From: Aureimonas sp. SA4125
GTDB lineage: Bacteria > Pseudomonadota > Alphaproteobacteria > Rhizobiales > Rhizobiaceae
Assembly (NCBI RefSeq): GCF_019973775.1
Contig: NZ_AP025032.1
Span: 558,001-622,000 of the forward strand
DNA: 64,000 bases
Reading direction: 5' to 3'
Of the stretch, positions 46,543 to 54,981 are shown piece by piece. The position numbers were made by a program, and so were the translations under genes. The notes under the pieces were generated by a model. It was not told the DNA's origin. It was given only the letters and a program-made list of their open reading frames with translations, and did not search any database. Numbering within the stretch: the first letter of the stretch is position 1; every line of letters begins with the position of its first letter.

Positions 46543-47046
46543 TCAGTAGATGCCGAACATCGCCTCGACAGGACCCTTGAGCAGGGGAACCTGGAAGCCG
46601 ATCTCGAAGATCAGATAGAAGGCGACGGCGACGCCGAGGCCCGACAGGAGTGAGATCCACCAGGCATATTTGCCCTGGAAGATCATCGCCGCGGTGATGT
46701 AGAGCAACGTCCCGACATACAGGCCGACAAAGACCGACAGCACGGCGAAGGCGATGACCGGCAGGAAGAAGGAGGCGACGAGGTTGAGACGCCGGCGATC
46801 GAGGAAGACCTCGCCCGCATGGTGTTTCAGGATCACCGCCCGCCCGAGATTGCCAAGGCTCCCCAGCAGGATCAGGATGCCGATCCAGAACGGGAAATAG
46901 CCCGACGCCGGGCCGGTCTCCTCCCAGGCGATGCCGAGCTGCCACGAGCCGTAGCAGACGACGAGGCCGATGCCGCCAGTCAGGCACGCCGTGGCGATCT
47001 CCATCGCATGCCGCGACAGTCCCCTGCCGTGATCCGAATTATCCAT
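46543..47046 (-). CDS. tctB: Tripartite tricarboxylate transporter small permease TctB
   Basis: A 167-residue membrane protein with four hydrophobic segments, the usual size and topology for TctB (IGLVVCYGSWQLGIAWEETGPASGYFPFWIGILILLGS). It is 67 bp upstream of tctA in the same operon. The start could be 47046 or the internal ATG 47004; neither has a strong ribosome site. Confidence 0.9.
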   Translation of the reverse strand: MDNSDHGRGLSRHAMEIATACLTGGIGLVVCYGSWQLGIAWEETGPASGYFPFWIGILILLGSLGNLGRAVILKHHAGEVFLDRRRLNLVASFFLPVIAFAVLSVFVGLYVGTLLYITAAMIFQGKYAWWISLLSGLGVAVAFYLIFEIGFQVPLLKGPVEAMFGIY

Positions 47047-47106
47047 GACCGCCCCGCTGAAGATGGGAAGGGCCGGGCGGCGGATGCCGCCCGGCCGCAG
47101 GAAGCC

Positions 47107-48087
47107 TTACTTGACGAGCCAGCCTTCGCGCTCGAGCACCTCGACGACCCGCTTGGTGTCCTTCTCGGCATAGTCGGCAAAGTCCTTGCCGGCGATGAAC
47201 TCGCTGCTCTGGGCGGTCTTGGCGATGTAGTCCGCCCATTCCGGTGTCTCGGTCACCTTCTTCAGGACGTCCTGGTAGTAGGTCACCACCGCGTCGTCGA
47301 CACCGGCCGCCAGCCAGACGGTGCGCGGCATGCGGTAGGTGTCGAGCGCTATTCCGGCTTCCTTGCAGGTCTCAATGTCGTGCCAGCCCTTGCCGTCATG
47401 GACCGGCTCGCTTTTCGGCAGCCGCTCGGTGCGGAAAACACACAGCGGCTTGACGAGGCCGGCTTCCCACTGACCGCGGTTCTCGTTGGGATTGTTGACA
47501 TTGGCGTCGATATGGCCGCCGGCAAGCTGGGTCAGCGCCTCGCCACCACCGTTGAAGGGAATGTAACGCAATTTGGCGCCGGTCGCTTCCGACAGCATCG
47601 AGACCAGGATCTGGTCCGTGTCCTTGGACTGGCTGCCGCCGAACTGCATGTTGCCGGTCTTGGCCGCGGCGATGAAGGCGCCGGCATCGTTGTATTCGGA
47701 CTTGCCGTTCACCCAGATCAGGAACTCGTCGATGGCCAGGGCCGCCACCGGGACAAGATCGGCCGCCTTGTACGGCATCGCCGCTACGTTCGGCAGCAGG
47801 TACTCGTTGTTGGTGCCGAAAGTGAGCTTGTGGACGTCGCCCGCATGCGCGGCGCTGTAGGCGAAACCTTCTGCGCCGGAGCCACCGCCCTTGTTGGTGA
47901 CGATCACCGAGGCCTTCATCAGATCGTGCTTGCCGATGATCATCTGGATCGTGCGGGCAAAAGTGTCGGTGCCGCCGCCCGGACCCGAGGTGACGACGAA
48001 CTCGACCGGACGGCTGGGCTCGAAGGCGTGAGCCGGCAGCGCGACGCCGATCGCAAGGGTCGCCGCAAGTGTCATGGATTTCAGCAT
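47107..48087 (-). CDS. tctC: Tripartite tricarboxylate transporter binding protein TctC
   Basis: A 326-residue periplasmic receptor with signal peptide MLKSMTLAATLAIGVALPAHA and mature start FEPSRPVEFVVTSGPGGGTDTFAR, the conserved TctC/Bug opening that binds a carboxylate. GGAGG lies 7 nt before ATG 48087; ATG 48093 is in frame but too close to that site. It lies 60 bp upstream of tctB. Specific ligand unknown. Confidence 0.93.
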   Translation of the reverse strand: MLKSMTLAATLAIGVALPAHAFEPSRPVEFVVTSGPGGGTDTFARTIQMIIGKHDLMKASVIVTNKGGGSGAEGFAYSAAHAGDVHKLTFGTNNEYLLPNVAAMPYKAADLVPVAALAIDEFLIWVNGKSEYNDAGAFIAAAKTGNMQFGGSQSKDTDQILVSMLSEATGAKLRYIPFNGGGEALTQLAGGHIDANVNNPNENRGQWEAGLVKPLCVFRTERLPKSEPVHDGKGWHDIETCKEAGIALDTYRMPRTVWLAAGVDDAVVTYYQDVLKKVTETPEWADYIAKTAQSSEFIAGKDFADYAEKDTKRVVEVLEREGWLVK

Positions 48088-48156
48088 TGTCATTCCTCCC
48101 TGGTGAAATGTGAGGCCGCCCGGGTTATCCGCAGGTCGACCGGCAGGTGTCGGCCG

Positions 48157-49206
48157 TCAGCGCGGCGCAGACCTCTCCTCGCTGGCGCGGCGCGCCATCC
48201 GCGCGGCCAGCAGCACCGCTTCACGCGAGGCGCCGACATCGGCGACGCCCTTGCCGGCGATGTCGTAGGCGGTGCCGTGCGCGGGCGTGCACAGTGGGAA
48301 GGGCAGCCCGCCCATCATCGTCACGCCCTTGTCGAAACCCATCATCTTCATCGCGATCTGGCCCTGGTCGTGGTACATGGTCAGCACCGCGTGAAAGCCT
48401 TCCTTGACCGCGCGAAGGAACACCGTGTCGGCGGGAAAAGGCCCTTCGACATCGAAGCCCATCGCCTTGGCGCGCTCGACGGCCGGCTCGATCACCTCGA
48501 TCTCTTCCATGCCGAAACTGCCGCCGTCGCCGGCATGCGGGTTGAGACCGGCCACGGCGATCCGGGGATTCTCGATTCCCGCCTGCCTGAGGCAGGCCGC
48601 CGTGAGATCCAGCTCCGCGATGATGGCGTCTTCGGTAATGGCGGCCGATACGGCCGAGAGAGGGATGTGCGAGGTGACGCGGGCGTTCCAGATCTGCTGC
48701 AGAACATTGAACTCGCGCGCCTTGCCGGTGAAGGACAGGACGTCCGACACGAAGCGCAGCTCGTCGTCATAGCCGGGATAGGCGTAGCGCATCGCCTTCT
48801 TGTTGAAGGGCGTGAAGCAGACCGCCGCCACCTCGCCCCGCTGCGCCATTTCCAGGCCGAAACGGAAATTCTGGGTGGCGAAGGCGCCGCCGGCCAGCGT
48901 CGCCTCGCCGCGGGTCACATCCTCGGGCGAGAGGTTCTGCAGGTCCACGAACAGCGGCTTTTCGGAGCGCGGGACGAGGTCTTCGGCGTCCCTCGTATAG
49001 TCGAGATCGAGATCGACGCCGGCGATGCGGGCACCATCCTCGATCAGGCGCCGATCGCCGACGACGACGAAATGCACCGATTGCGCAAGGTCGGTCTCGG
49101 CGAGAAGGCGGGCGGCAAGTTCGGAACTGACGCCCGAGGGATCGCCCATGACGAGCGCCATCACCGTCCGGTCGGACCGAGTCTCAAGATTTGCCATCGG
49201 CGCCAT
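48157..49206 (-). CDS. PdxA-like dehydrogenase (PdxA2 subgroup)
   Basis: A 349-residue member of the 4-hydroxythreonine-4-phosphate dehydrogenase family. Seen are MALVMGDPSGVSSELAARLL at the N-terminus and metal-ligand histidines in the YHDQGQIAMKMMGFDKGV and TPAHGTAYDIAGKGVAD regions. Located first in a TTT transporter operon with a sugar-acid-type oxidoreductase, it is more likely a PdxA2-type D-threonate/erythronate-phosphate or related dehydrogenase than the vitamin B6 enzyme. ATG 49206 has GGGAGG about 8 nt upstream. Confidence 0.85.
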   Translation of the reverse strand: MAPMANLETRSDRTVMALVMGDPSGVSSELAARLLAETDLAQSVHFVVVGDRRLIEDGARIAGVDLDLDYTRDAEDLVPRSEKPLFVDLQNLSPEDVTRGEATLAGGAFATQNFRFGLEMAQRGEVAAVCFTPFNKKAMRYAYPGYDDELRFVSDVLSFTGKAREFNVLQQIWNARVTSHIPLSAVSAAITEDAIIAELDLTAACLRQAGIENPRIAVAGLNPHAGDGGSFGMEEIEVIEPAVERAKAMGFDVEGPFPADTVFLRAVKEGFHAVLTMYHDQGQIAMKMMGFDKGVTMMGGLPFPLCTPAHGTAYDIAGKGVADVGASREAVLLAARMARRASEERSAPR

Positions 49207-49272
49207 CCCAGCGTCCTCCCAGATGCCATTGATTGACGGCGACGCTAGCGACGAAGGATCGCAGTGGCAAGC

Positions 49273-49295
49273 ATTTTGTATTTGGTATACAAAAT
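49273..49295. promoter_or_regulatory. Perfect 9-bp inverted repeat: probable GntR operator
   Basis: ATTTTGTAT (49273-49281) and ATACAAAAT (49287-49295) are exact inverses around TTGGT. The site lies between the divergent starts of pdxA2 (49206) and the GntR gene (49382), and TGTAT...ATACA halves are common in FCD-type GntR operators. It is about 67 bp from one start and 87 bp from the other, suited to control both. Confidence 0.75.
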
Positions 49296-49381
49296 TATCA
49301 TTGCGCAGAACGTGGCGACGGGATGTTCCAGGCCCGGCCGCGTGGTAGTTCAGATGACCCTCACGCCTAAGGTTCGGACTT

Positions 49382-50083
49382 ATGGATACCGACAGCCCGA
49401 CATTCGCCGCCGACTTGAAGCCTTCGGGGACGATTTCCCGCCAGTCCCTGCACGGCGAGATCGTCAACCGCCTGCGCGACATGATCATCGAGGGCGAGCT
49501 CCTTCCGGGGGCGCGCGTGCATGAGGCGCAGATGGGCACCCAGCTCGGCGTCTCCCGCACGCCCCTGCGCGAGGCGCTGAAGTATCTGGCCAGCGAGGGG
49601 CTGGTGGAGCTGGTGCCGAGCAAGGGTGCAGTGGTCAAGCGCTTCGGCGCCAAGGAAGTCCAGGACATGCTCCTCGTCATCAGGGCGATGGAGGAACTCG
49701 CCGGCGCGCTGGCCTGCCAGAACGGCAGCGACGCCGACATCGCCGAGGTGCGCCGCCTGCACGACGCGATGATGCGCGCCTATGCGCAGGGTGATCGGCT
49801 TGAATATTTCAAGCTGAACCAGAGCATCCATTCGGCCATTGTCGCGGCGTCGAACAATCTGGCGCTGATCAATCTGCACGCGCTGCTGCAGTCCCGGCTG
49901 AAGCGGGTCCGGTTCATCGGCCATGAAGGGCCGGAGAAGTGGGCGGCGGCTGTCGCCGAGCATGAGGACATGATCAGGGCGCTTGAAGCGCGGGACGCGG
50001 TTGCGCTTCCCAGCGTGCTCGGCGCGCATCTCGCCAACGCCTGGTTCCGCGTCAAGGATCAGTGGGATGAGACGCCGACCTAG
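49382..50083 (+). CDS. GntR-family regulator (FCD-type)
   Basis: A 233-residue regulator with the N-terminal winged HTH (LHGEIVNRLRDMIIEGELLPGARVHEAQMGTQLGVSRTPLREALKYL) and an FCD domain (YFKLNQSIHSAIVAASNN... AEHEDMIRALEARD) whose His residues would chelate a metal near the ligand. ATG 49382. It is divergent from the PdxA2/TTT operon and probably releases the operator at 49273-49295 when the substrate acid is present. Confidence 0.92.
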   Translation: MDTDSPTFAADLKPSGTISRQSLHGEIVNRLRDMIIEGELLPGARVHEAQMGTQLGVSRTPLREALKYLASEGLVELVPSKGAVVKRFGAKEVQDMLLVIRAMEELAGALACQNGSDADIAEVRRLHDAMMRAYAQGDRLEYFKLNQSIHSAIVAASNNLALINLHALLQSRLKRVRFIGHEGPEKWAAAVAEHEDMIRALEARDAVALPSVLGAHLANAWFRVKDQWDETPT

Positions 50084-50125
50084 CCTGCCCGAAACCTCGC
50101 CGACTTCCGCAGCGCCCGGACGAAC

Positions 50126-50259
50126 GGGCGAGGTCGCCAGGACCGGCAAGCCACAGGCGGAGGTCCCGAACCTCCGCGCCTCCGTCGCATCAGGGAGGTC
50201 TCCGCCACGACGGGTGCGGCGCTGCGGTTGATGGCGGCGTCGTCGACACCACCGGCTGA
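50126..50259 (+). pseudogene. Degraded 3' end of an SDR gene
   Basis: The stretch aligns with 23239-23444 of the intact SDR gene: GGGCGAGGTC...GGCAAGCC, then AACCTC...GTCGC, then GGTGCGGCGCTG and GATGGCGGCGTC..GTCGACACC before the stop. About 72 bp are missing internally and a single-base loss shifts the frame near the end. It lies 18 bp before the convergent DMT stop, matching the spacing at 23.45 kb. Confidence 0.8.
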
Positions 50260-50277
50260 GGCGTCGCGTGCGGCGGA

Positions 50278-51183
50278 TCAGGCGGGTCGCACGCGCCGTC
50301 CCGCCGGCAGCGTCATCGCGATCACGCTGACGACGACGAAGCCGAGGCCGAGCCAGGCGGACGGCTGCGGCGTCTCGCCGAGAAACAGGATGCCGATGCC
50401 GACGCCGATCGGCACGCGCAGGTACGCCTGCGCCGTGGTGCCGACCGAGCCGAGGCGCTGGAGCAGGGTGAAGTAGATGACGAAGGCGAGCGCCGTCGAG
50501 AACACCGACAGGGCGAGCAGCGCCAGAAGAGAGGCTTGCGAGGGCTGGAGCGTCCAGGGCTGGTCGACGACGAGGCTGACGGGAATGAGGATCACGGCCC
50601 CCCAGATCAGCGAACCCGCCGCCGGCATCATCGGATCGAGATCGCGGAACGTCCGGCCGAACGTGACGGCGGCGCCATAGGCGACGGCGGCGAAGACGAT
50701 GGCAAGCTGCGCCGTCAGCGCCGTGCCGAAGCCGGCGAGTGCCGAGGGACCGACGACGAGGCAGATGCCGGCGAGGCCGGCGACGACGCCGAAGATCTTG
50801 GGCCCCGTCACGACCTCGTGGCGCGTCACGCCAGCGTTGATGAGGAAGGCGAAGACCGGTGTCAGCGAGTTGAGGATCACCGCAAGCCCGGCATCGACAT
50901 GCTGCTCCCCCCAGGCGACGAGGGTGAAGGGCAGGACCGAGTTGAGGCAGGCCTGGATCAGGAAGCGCTTGGTATTGCGCCCGTCCGTCGGCAGGCGAAG
51001 CCCGCGCATGCGCAGGATCACCAGCAGCAGGCCGCCGGCGATCAGCGTGCGCGCGGCGATCAGCGTGATCGGCGGAATGGTGGATACGCCGATCTTGATA
51101 AAACTGTAGGAGGCGCCCCAGAGGGTGGCGAGGGCGAGCAGCATCAGGAGGCTGACGGCAAGGCGCGGGGGATGGTCCGCCAT
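50278..51183 (-). CDS. DMT-superfamily (EamA) transporter
   Basis: A 301-residue inner-membrane protein with ten predicted helices and two EamA repeats. The first begins LLALATLWGASYSFIKIGVSTIPP; the second ends with GLGFVVVSVIAMTLPAGRRVRPA. Such carriers usually export amino acids or metabolites. ATG 51183 (MADHPPRL) is chosen over a longer frame. It is divergent from the ArsR-type gene at 51314, which may control it. Its 3' end is duplicated as a fragment at 23462-23491. Confidence 0.9.
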   Translation of the reverse strand: MADHPPRLAVSLLMLLALATLWGASYSFIKIGVSTIPPITLIAARTLIAGGLLLVILRMRGLRLPTDGRNTKRFLIQACLNSVLPFTLVAWGEQHVDAGLAVILNSLTPVFAFLINAGVTRHEVVTGPKIFGVVAGLAGICLVVGPSALAGFGTALTAQLAIVFAAVAYGAAVTFGRTFRDLDPMMPAAGSLIWGAVILIPVSLVVDQPWTLQPSQASLLALLALSVFSTALAFVIYFTLLQRLGSVGTTAQAYLRVPIGVGIGILFLGETPQPSAWLGLGFVVVSVIAMTLPAGRRVRPA

Positions 51184-51313
51184 ATCCGGGTCTTTCGGGT
51201 CGTGAGGGGCATAGGTGCCGGCGGACGCTAGCCGGGCTGGCCTGCGAGATGCTTCGGTCTTCGCCGAAGCGTCGGCTCCTGACAAGCCGCGCGGCGCCGC
51301 CTATTCTCTTGGG

Positions 51314-52123
51314 ATGATCGACCTCCCGACGGGCAGCACGATTGCCGAGACCGCCTTCCTGATGGGCGACCCTGCCCGCGCCAACATGCTGGCGGCGCTG
51401 ATGTCCGGCACGGCACTGACGGCAGGAGAACTCGCTGCCCATGCCGGCGTCACGCCGCAGACCGCGAGCGGTCACCTCACGCGGCTGACCGAGGGCCGCC
51501 TCGTCACCGTCGAAAGGCAGGGCCGCCACCGTTATTTTCGCCTGGCGTCGCCCGAGGTGGCGCGCGCGTTGGAAGGGCTGATGGCGCTGTCCGGCAGTTC
51601 CGGCATGAAGCCCTCGCGCCCCCGTGGCCCGCGCGATGCGGCGATGCGGCTGGCGCGGTCCTGCTACGACCATCTGGCCGGCCGCCTCGGCGTCGCCATC
51701 GCCGATGCGCTCGAGCGCCGGGGCTTCGTCGATCTCGACGACGGCATCGGCATCGTCTCGGGCGAGGGCCGGCGCTTTCTCTGCGATTTCGGCATCGACG
51801 TCGACGCGCTTTCTGGGGCCAAGCGTCCGCTCTGCCGGACCTGCCTCGACTGGAGCGAACGCCGTCCGCATCTTTCGGGCAGGCTGGGCGCCGCCATTCT
51901 CGAGCGCACGGTCGAACTCGGCTGGCTCGCGCGCGTGCCGAAGAGCCGGACGCTGCGAATCAGCGGGGCGGGCGAAAAGGGCTTTGCCGAGACGTTCCGA
52001 TGCGAGCCGGTTTGGCTGGAGACCGCGTCAAAATCGCTCTCTGCCATCGCTCCGGCCGAGCCAGGAAATGATGTCTGCGCGCCCGCCCGTTCCAATCGGC
52101 GAGCAGCCCTCCTGTCTGGATGA
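51314..52123 (+). CDS. ArsR-family (HTH_20) regulator with C-terminal extension
   Basis: A 269-residue protein. The N-terminal winged HTH reads RANMLAALMSGTALTAGELAAHAGVTPQTASGHLTRLTEGRLVTVERQGRHRYFRL, typical of the ArsR group. A second half of about 150 residues (SCYDHLAGRLGVAIADALERRGFV...) holds a CRTCLDWSERRPHLSG motif seen in long regulators of this kind. It lacks the classical metal-binding CVC site. ATG 51314; it is divergent from the DMT transporter. Confidence 0.88.
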   Translation: MIDLPTGSTIAETAFLMGDPARANMLAALMSGTALTAGELAAHAGVTPQTASGHLTRLTEGRLVTVERQGRHRYFRLASPEVARALEGLMALSGSSGMKPSRPRGPRDAAMRLARSCYDHLAGRLGVAIADALERRGFVDLDDGIGIVSGEGRRFLCDFGIDVDALSGAKRPLCRTCLDWSERRPHLSGRLGAAILERTVELGWLARVPKSRTLRISGAGEKGFAETFRCEPVWLETASKSLSAIAPAEPGNDVCAPARSNRRAALLSG

Positions 52124-52415
52124 TCGTTGCACGGGCAGAAGGAGTTTCTGCTGCAGTCATGATCGGTGGGGGACGGCACCAGGCCAATCGGATCACCATC
52201 GATCCTGACAACAGCAGAATGAGCCTTGGACGATTCGTGGGCCGAGATGGCCTGGCACCCTTCGGCGTCTCAGAAGGCGAGGCGACCGCGCGACATCACG
52301 AGCGCCCGCCTCTGTCGGGGTTCGCCCACTGGTGCGCCGTCGCCTGGAAGGTCCAGCTGTCCCCTGATGGGCGGACCCCAACGCCTGATGGAGAAGAAAA
52401 GCGGTCACATCAGCC
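52124..52415. other. Gap without recognised gene
   Basis: Nothing was recognised in this stretch between the ArsR-type gene and the ATPase fragment. Open frames on both strands lack family features. Confidence 0.4.
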
Positions 52416-52770
52416 TCATGCAATCGTCCCGGACGTGCAGATCGACAGCATTGCCGCCTCTGCCATGCCGGTATGGGAGCCGCCGAGACAGCACCCGTTG
52501 GCGCCGCGCGCCTTGATGGCGAGGAGCTGGCGCTGGTAGTTCCACTCGTAGAGCGCCGAACTCTGATCGAGCCCCTCGTAACACTGCAGCCGGATCAGCT
52601 TGGTGTCGTAAGCGAGAGCCAGCGTGCGCGCCACCTCGGTCTTGCCGACGCCCGCCTCGCCCTCGAGCAGAAGCGGGCGCGACAGGCTCTCCATCAGCCA
52701 GAGCGCGGTCGCGAGGTCCCTGTCCGGCACGTAGCCGGCGGCGACGAAGCGAGCGGCAATGCCGAAAGGC
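52416..52770 (-). pseudogene. MoxR/CoxD-like AAA ATPase fragment
   Basis: Read on minus, the frame gives FGIAARFVAAGYVPDRDLATALWLMESLSRPLLLEGEAGVGKTEVARTLA followed by LIRLQCYEGLDQSSALYEWNYQRQLLAIKA. This is the Walker A region and following helix of MoxR-type ATPases of the CoxD kind that accompany molybdenum hydroxylases. The Walker B, sensor and C-terminal parts are missing: after about 80 residues the match stops. A stop closes the frame just upstream, so only a fragment remains. Confidence 0.75.
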
Positions 52771-53106
52771 CTGGGAGTTCGATGCCTCTACGAGCACCGA
52801 TCCCGCCATGCCTGTCAAATAGCGCCGAAGCCAAGCGGCGGTCTTGCGCCCCCGCGCGTGTCCAGACGATTGTGTCCCTTACGTCGCCGAAGCGCGTGCA
52901 GAGCGAGGGCCGCGGGGCGCAAGACCATGCCCAGGAGAGGGGGGAAGCCTTCCCCGGAATGCGGTGGACATGGCCTATCCACCAAAGCCGCCCCATTCTG
53001 CCGGTGGGGATGAAGGTCGGCCCTGTCGCAGGATTCTACTCCCGAATTATGGGAGCGTTTTCTGTCCCGTCCACTGACGCTGGGTTCGAAAACCCGTCAC
53101 CGGAGG
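52771..53106. other. Gap without recognised gene
   Basis: No gene, RNA or hairpin that I can support. The stretch separates the ATPase fragment from the end of the GGDEF-EAL regulator. Confidence 0.4.
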
Positions 53107-54981
53107 TCACGACGCGATCTTCAGCCGTCCGCAATTGATCGCTCTCAGCGTCTCATCGACGGGAAGCGGACGATGGAACAGGAAGCCCTGCATGTTGTGA
53201 CATCCGGCACTCTGCAGGACCTGATGTTGGGCCGCATGTTCCACCCCCTCCGCCGTGATCGACAGACCGAGTGCCAGCCCGAGGCCGACGATGGAGCGAA
53301 TGACACCCTCCGCACCCTCGGCCACACCGACGTTGAAGACGAATGAGCGATCGATCTTCATTTTGTCGAAGGGTATCCGGCTGAGATAGGCAAGACCGGC
53401 GTACCCGCTGCCGAAGTCGTCCAGCGAGATCTTGAATCCCATGTCCTTCAGAGATCGGATCTGTCTTGCCGCCGTCTCGACATCGTCGATCAGCACGCTC
53501 TCCGTGACTTCGAACTCGAACATGGTCGGGTCGACCGACATCTCCGCGACGAGCTTTGCAAGCTCGTCGATGAAGTCGGGCGCGCGCAGTTGCGACGGCG
53601 ACAGGTTGATCGAGGTGACGAGGTCGGGCCAGTGCCGGGCGTCTCGGAAGGCCCGCCGGATGACCCAGGCCCCGAGTTCCCGAATGAGGTCGGCTTTCTC
53701 GGCCGCCTCGATGAACACCATTGGCGCAATGAAGCCCCGTTCTGGGTGGTTCCAGCGGAGCAGCGCCTCGACGCTGGAGATGGGAATCCCGTCGGCACCG
53801 ACGAGCGGTTGGTAATACAGCTCCAACCTGTCCGACCGGATCGCCTCGGCGAGGTCGCCGGCAAGTCGCTGCGCCCCGAGGATGTCGCGTTCCATCGACG
53901 GGACGAACTCGAGGGCGACGCCGCGTCCTGCCGCCTTGGCGGCATAGAGGGCGATGTCTGCCTGGCGCATGGCTTCCACCAGATGCGGTCTTCCGGGAGC
54001 AGAATGCGCGATGCCGATCGAGACGCTGGTCAAAACGACGTGCCCTCCCATCGTGTAGGGCTCCGTTGCACCGGCGAGGAGACGCTTGACCACGCCCTCG
54101 ATCGCCCCGCGGTCCAGCGAGATCACCGCGAACTCGTCCCCTCCGAGGCGCGCGGCAAACCCATCATCGCCGACGGCCTCCCTGATGCGCGCGGCGAACT
54201 GGCAGATGAGTTCGTCGCCCACGGGGTGCCCGAGCGAGTCGTTCACATCCTTGAAGCGGTCGAGGTCGAGGTAGAGGACCGAGAGTTGTCTGTCGGTCCC
54301 TTCCACGGCATGCGTGTCATTCTGGAGGCGCTCACTGAGCCCCATCCTGTTGGGAAGCCCGGTCAGCGCGTCCATGCGTGCGAATTCCTGCGCCTTGGCC
54401 TCGCTTGCCTTCAGTTGCGCATTCAGCCTCTCGAGCTCGGCGACGCGAAGCGCGAGTTCATCGGTGACGGCATTGTCGCAGGACCAGCGATGGGCAAGGG
54501 CGGTGGCAAGCTGCCGCAACTCGCTGACGTCGAACGGCTTCAGGAGATAGAACAGCTTCTCCGGGCGACCGATGGCGAGCGCTATCTCCGACGGTTTGTG
54601 ATCGGAGTAACCCGTGACGATCACGAGGTTCACATTGGGATCCAGGGCTCGAATGCGGCGGGCCGTTTCGAGGCCGTCGATGCCCGGAGGCATTCGCATG
54701 TCGATGAAGGCGATCGCGAAGGGCTCTCCGCGCGCCAGTGCATTCTCGACCTGGGAAACCGCCTGCTCACCTTGGCGGCAGTACACCACGTCGCCGATCA
54801 GGGCTTCACTGTCGGGCGTTGCCGCTCCCTCACCGAAGAGCTCGGCTGAAAGGGCATCGAAATCCTCGCCGTTTCCTGCGGTCGACGCGACGAGGTCGGC
54901 AAACACGCGGCCGTAGGCGTCGAGAACCTGCGCATCGTCATCCGCCACGAGGAATCGCCGAGTCTTGGCCGGGGAGGTCAT
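53107..54981 (-). CDS. Response regulator with GGDEF and EAL domains
   Basis: A 624-residue cytoplasmic c-di-GMP enzyme controlled by phosphorylation. The receiver domain (about 1-165) has DDD near residue 13, the phospho-acceptor Asp in IAFIDMRMPP, and Lys in YLLKPFD; it carries an extra loop of about 45 residues before the phospho-Asp. GGDEF has an intact RLGGDEFAV, and EAL has VEALLRW, INLSPSQL, EVTESV, DDFGSGYAGL and AEGVEH. ATG 54981 overlaps the stop of the histidine kinase, so the pair is translationally coupled. Confidence 0.92.
   Translation of the reverse strand: MTSPAKTRRFLVADDDAQVLDAYGRVFADLVASTAGNGEDFDALSAELFGEGAATPDSEALIGDVVYCRQGEQAVSQVENALARGEPFAIAFIDMRMPPGIDGLETARRIRALDPNVNLVIVTGYSDHKPSEIALAIGRPEKLFYLLKPFDVSELRQLATALAHRWSCDNAVTDELALRVAELERLNAQLKASEAKAQEFARMDALTGLPNRMGLSERLQNDTHAVEGTDRQLSVLYLDLDRFKDVNDSLGHPVGDELICQFAARIREAVGDDGFAARLGGDEFAVISLDRGAIEGVVKRLLAGATEPYTMGGHVVLTSVSIGIAHSAPGRPHLVEAMRQADIALYAAKAAGRGVALEFVPSMERDILGAQRLAGDLAEAIRSDRLELYYQPLVGADGIPISSVEALLRWNHPERGFIAPMVFIEAAEKADLIRELGAWVIRRAFRDARHWPDLVTSINLSPSQLRAPDFIDELAKLVAEMSVDPTMFEFEVTESVLIDDVETAARQIRSLKDMGFKISLDDFGSGYAGLAYLSRIPFDKMKIDRSFVFNVGVAEGAEGVIRSIVGLGLALGLSITAEGVEHAAQHQVLQSAGCHNMQGFLFHRPLPVDETLRAINCGRLKIAS

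Noticed and set aside
48157..49206. Naming the PdxA-like gene pdxA (vitamin B6 synthesis)
   Set aside because: Its operon with a TTT importer and SAF oxidoreductase argues for the catabolic PdxA2 subgroup; the symbol was left empty.
49367..51871. An 834-codon minus frame over the GntR and ArsR genes
   Set aside because: Antisense or out-of-frame shadow without motifs; the real genes in the three other frames have full family signatures.
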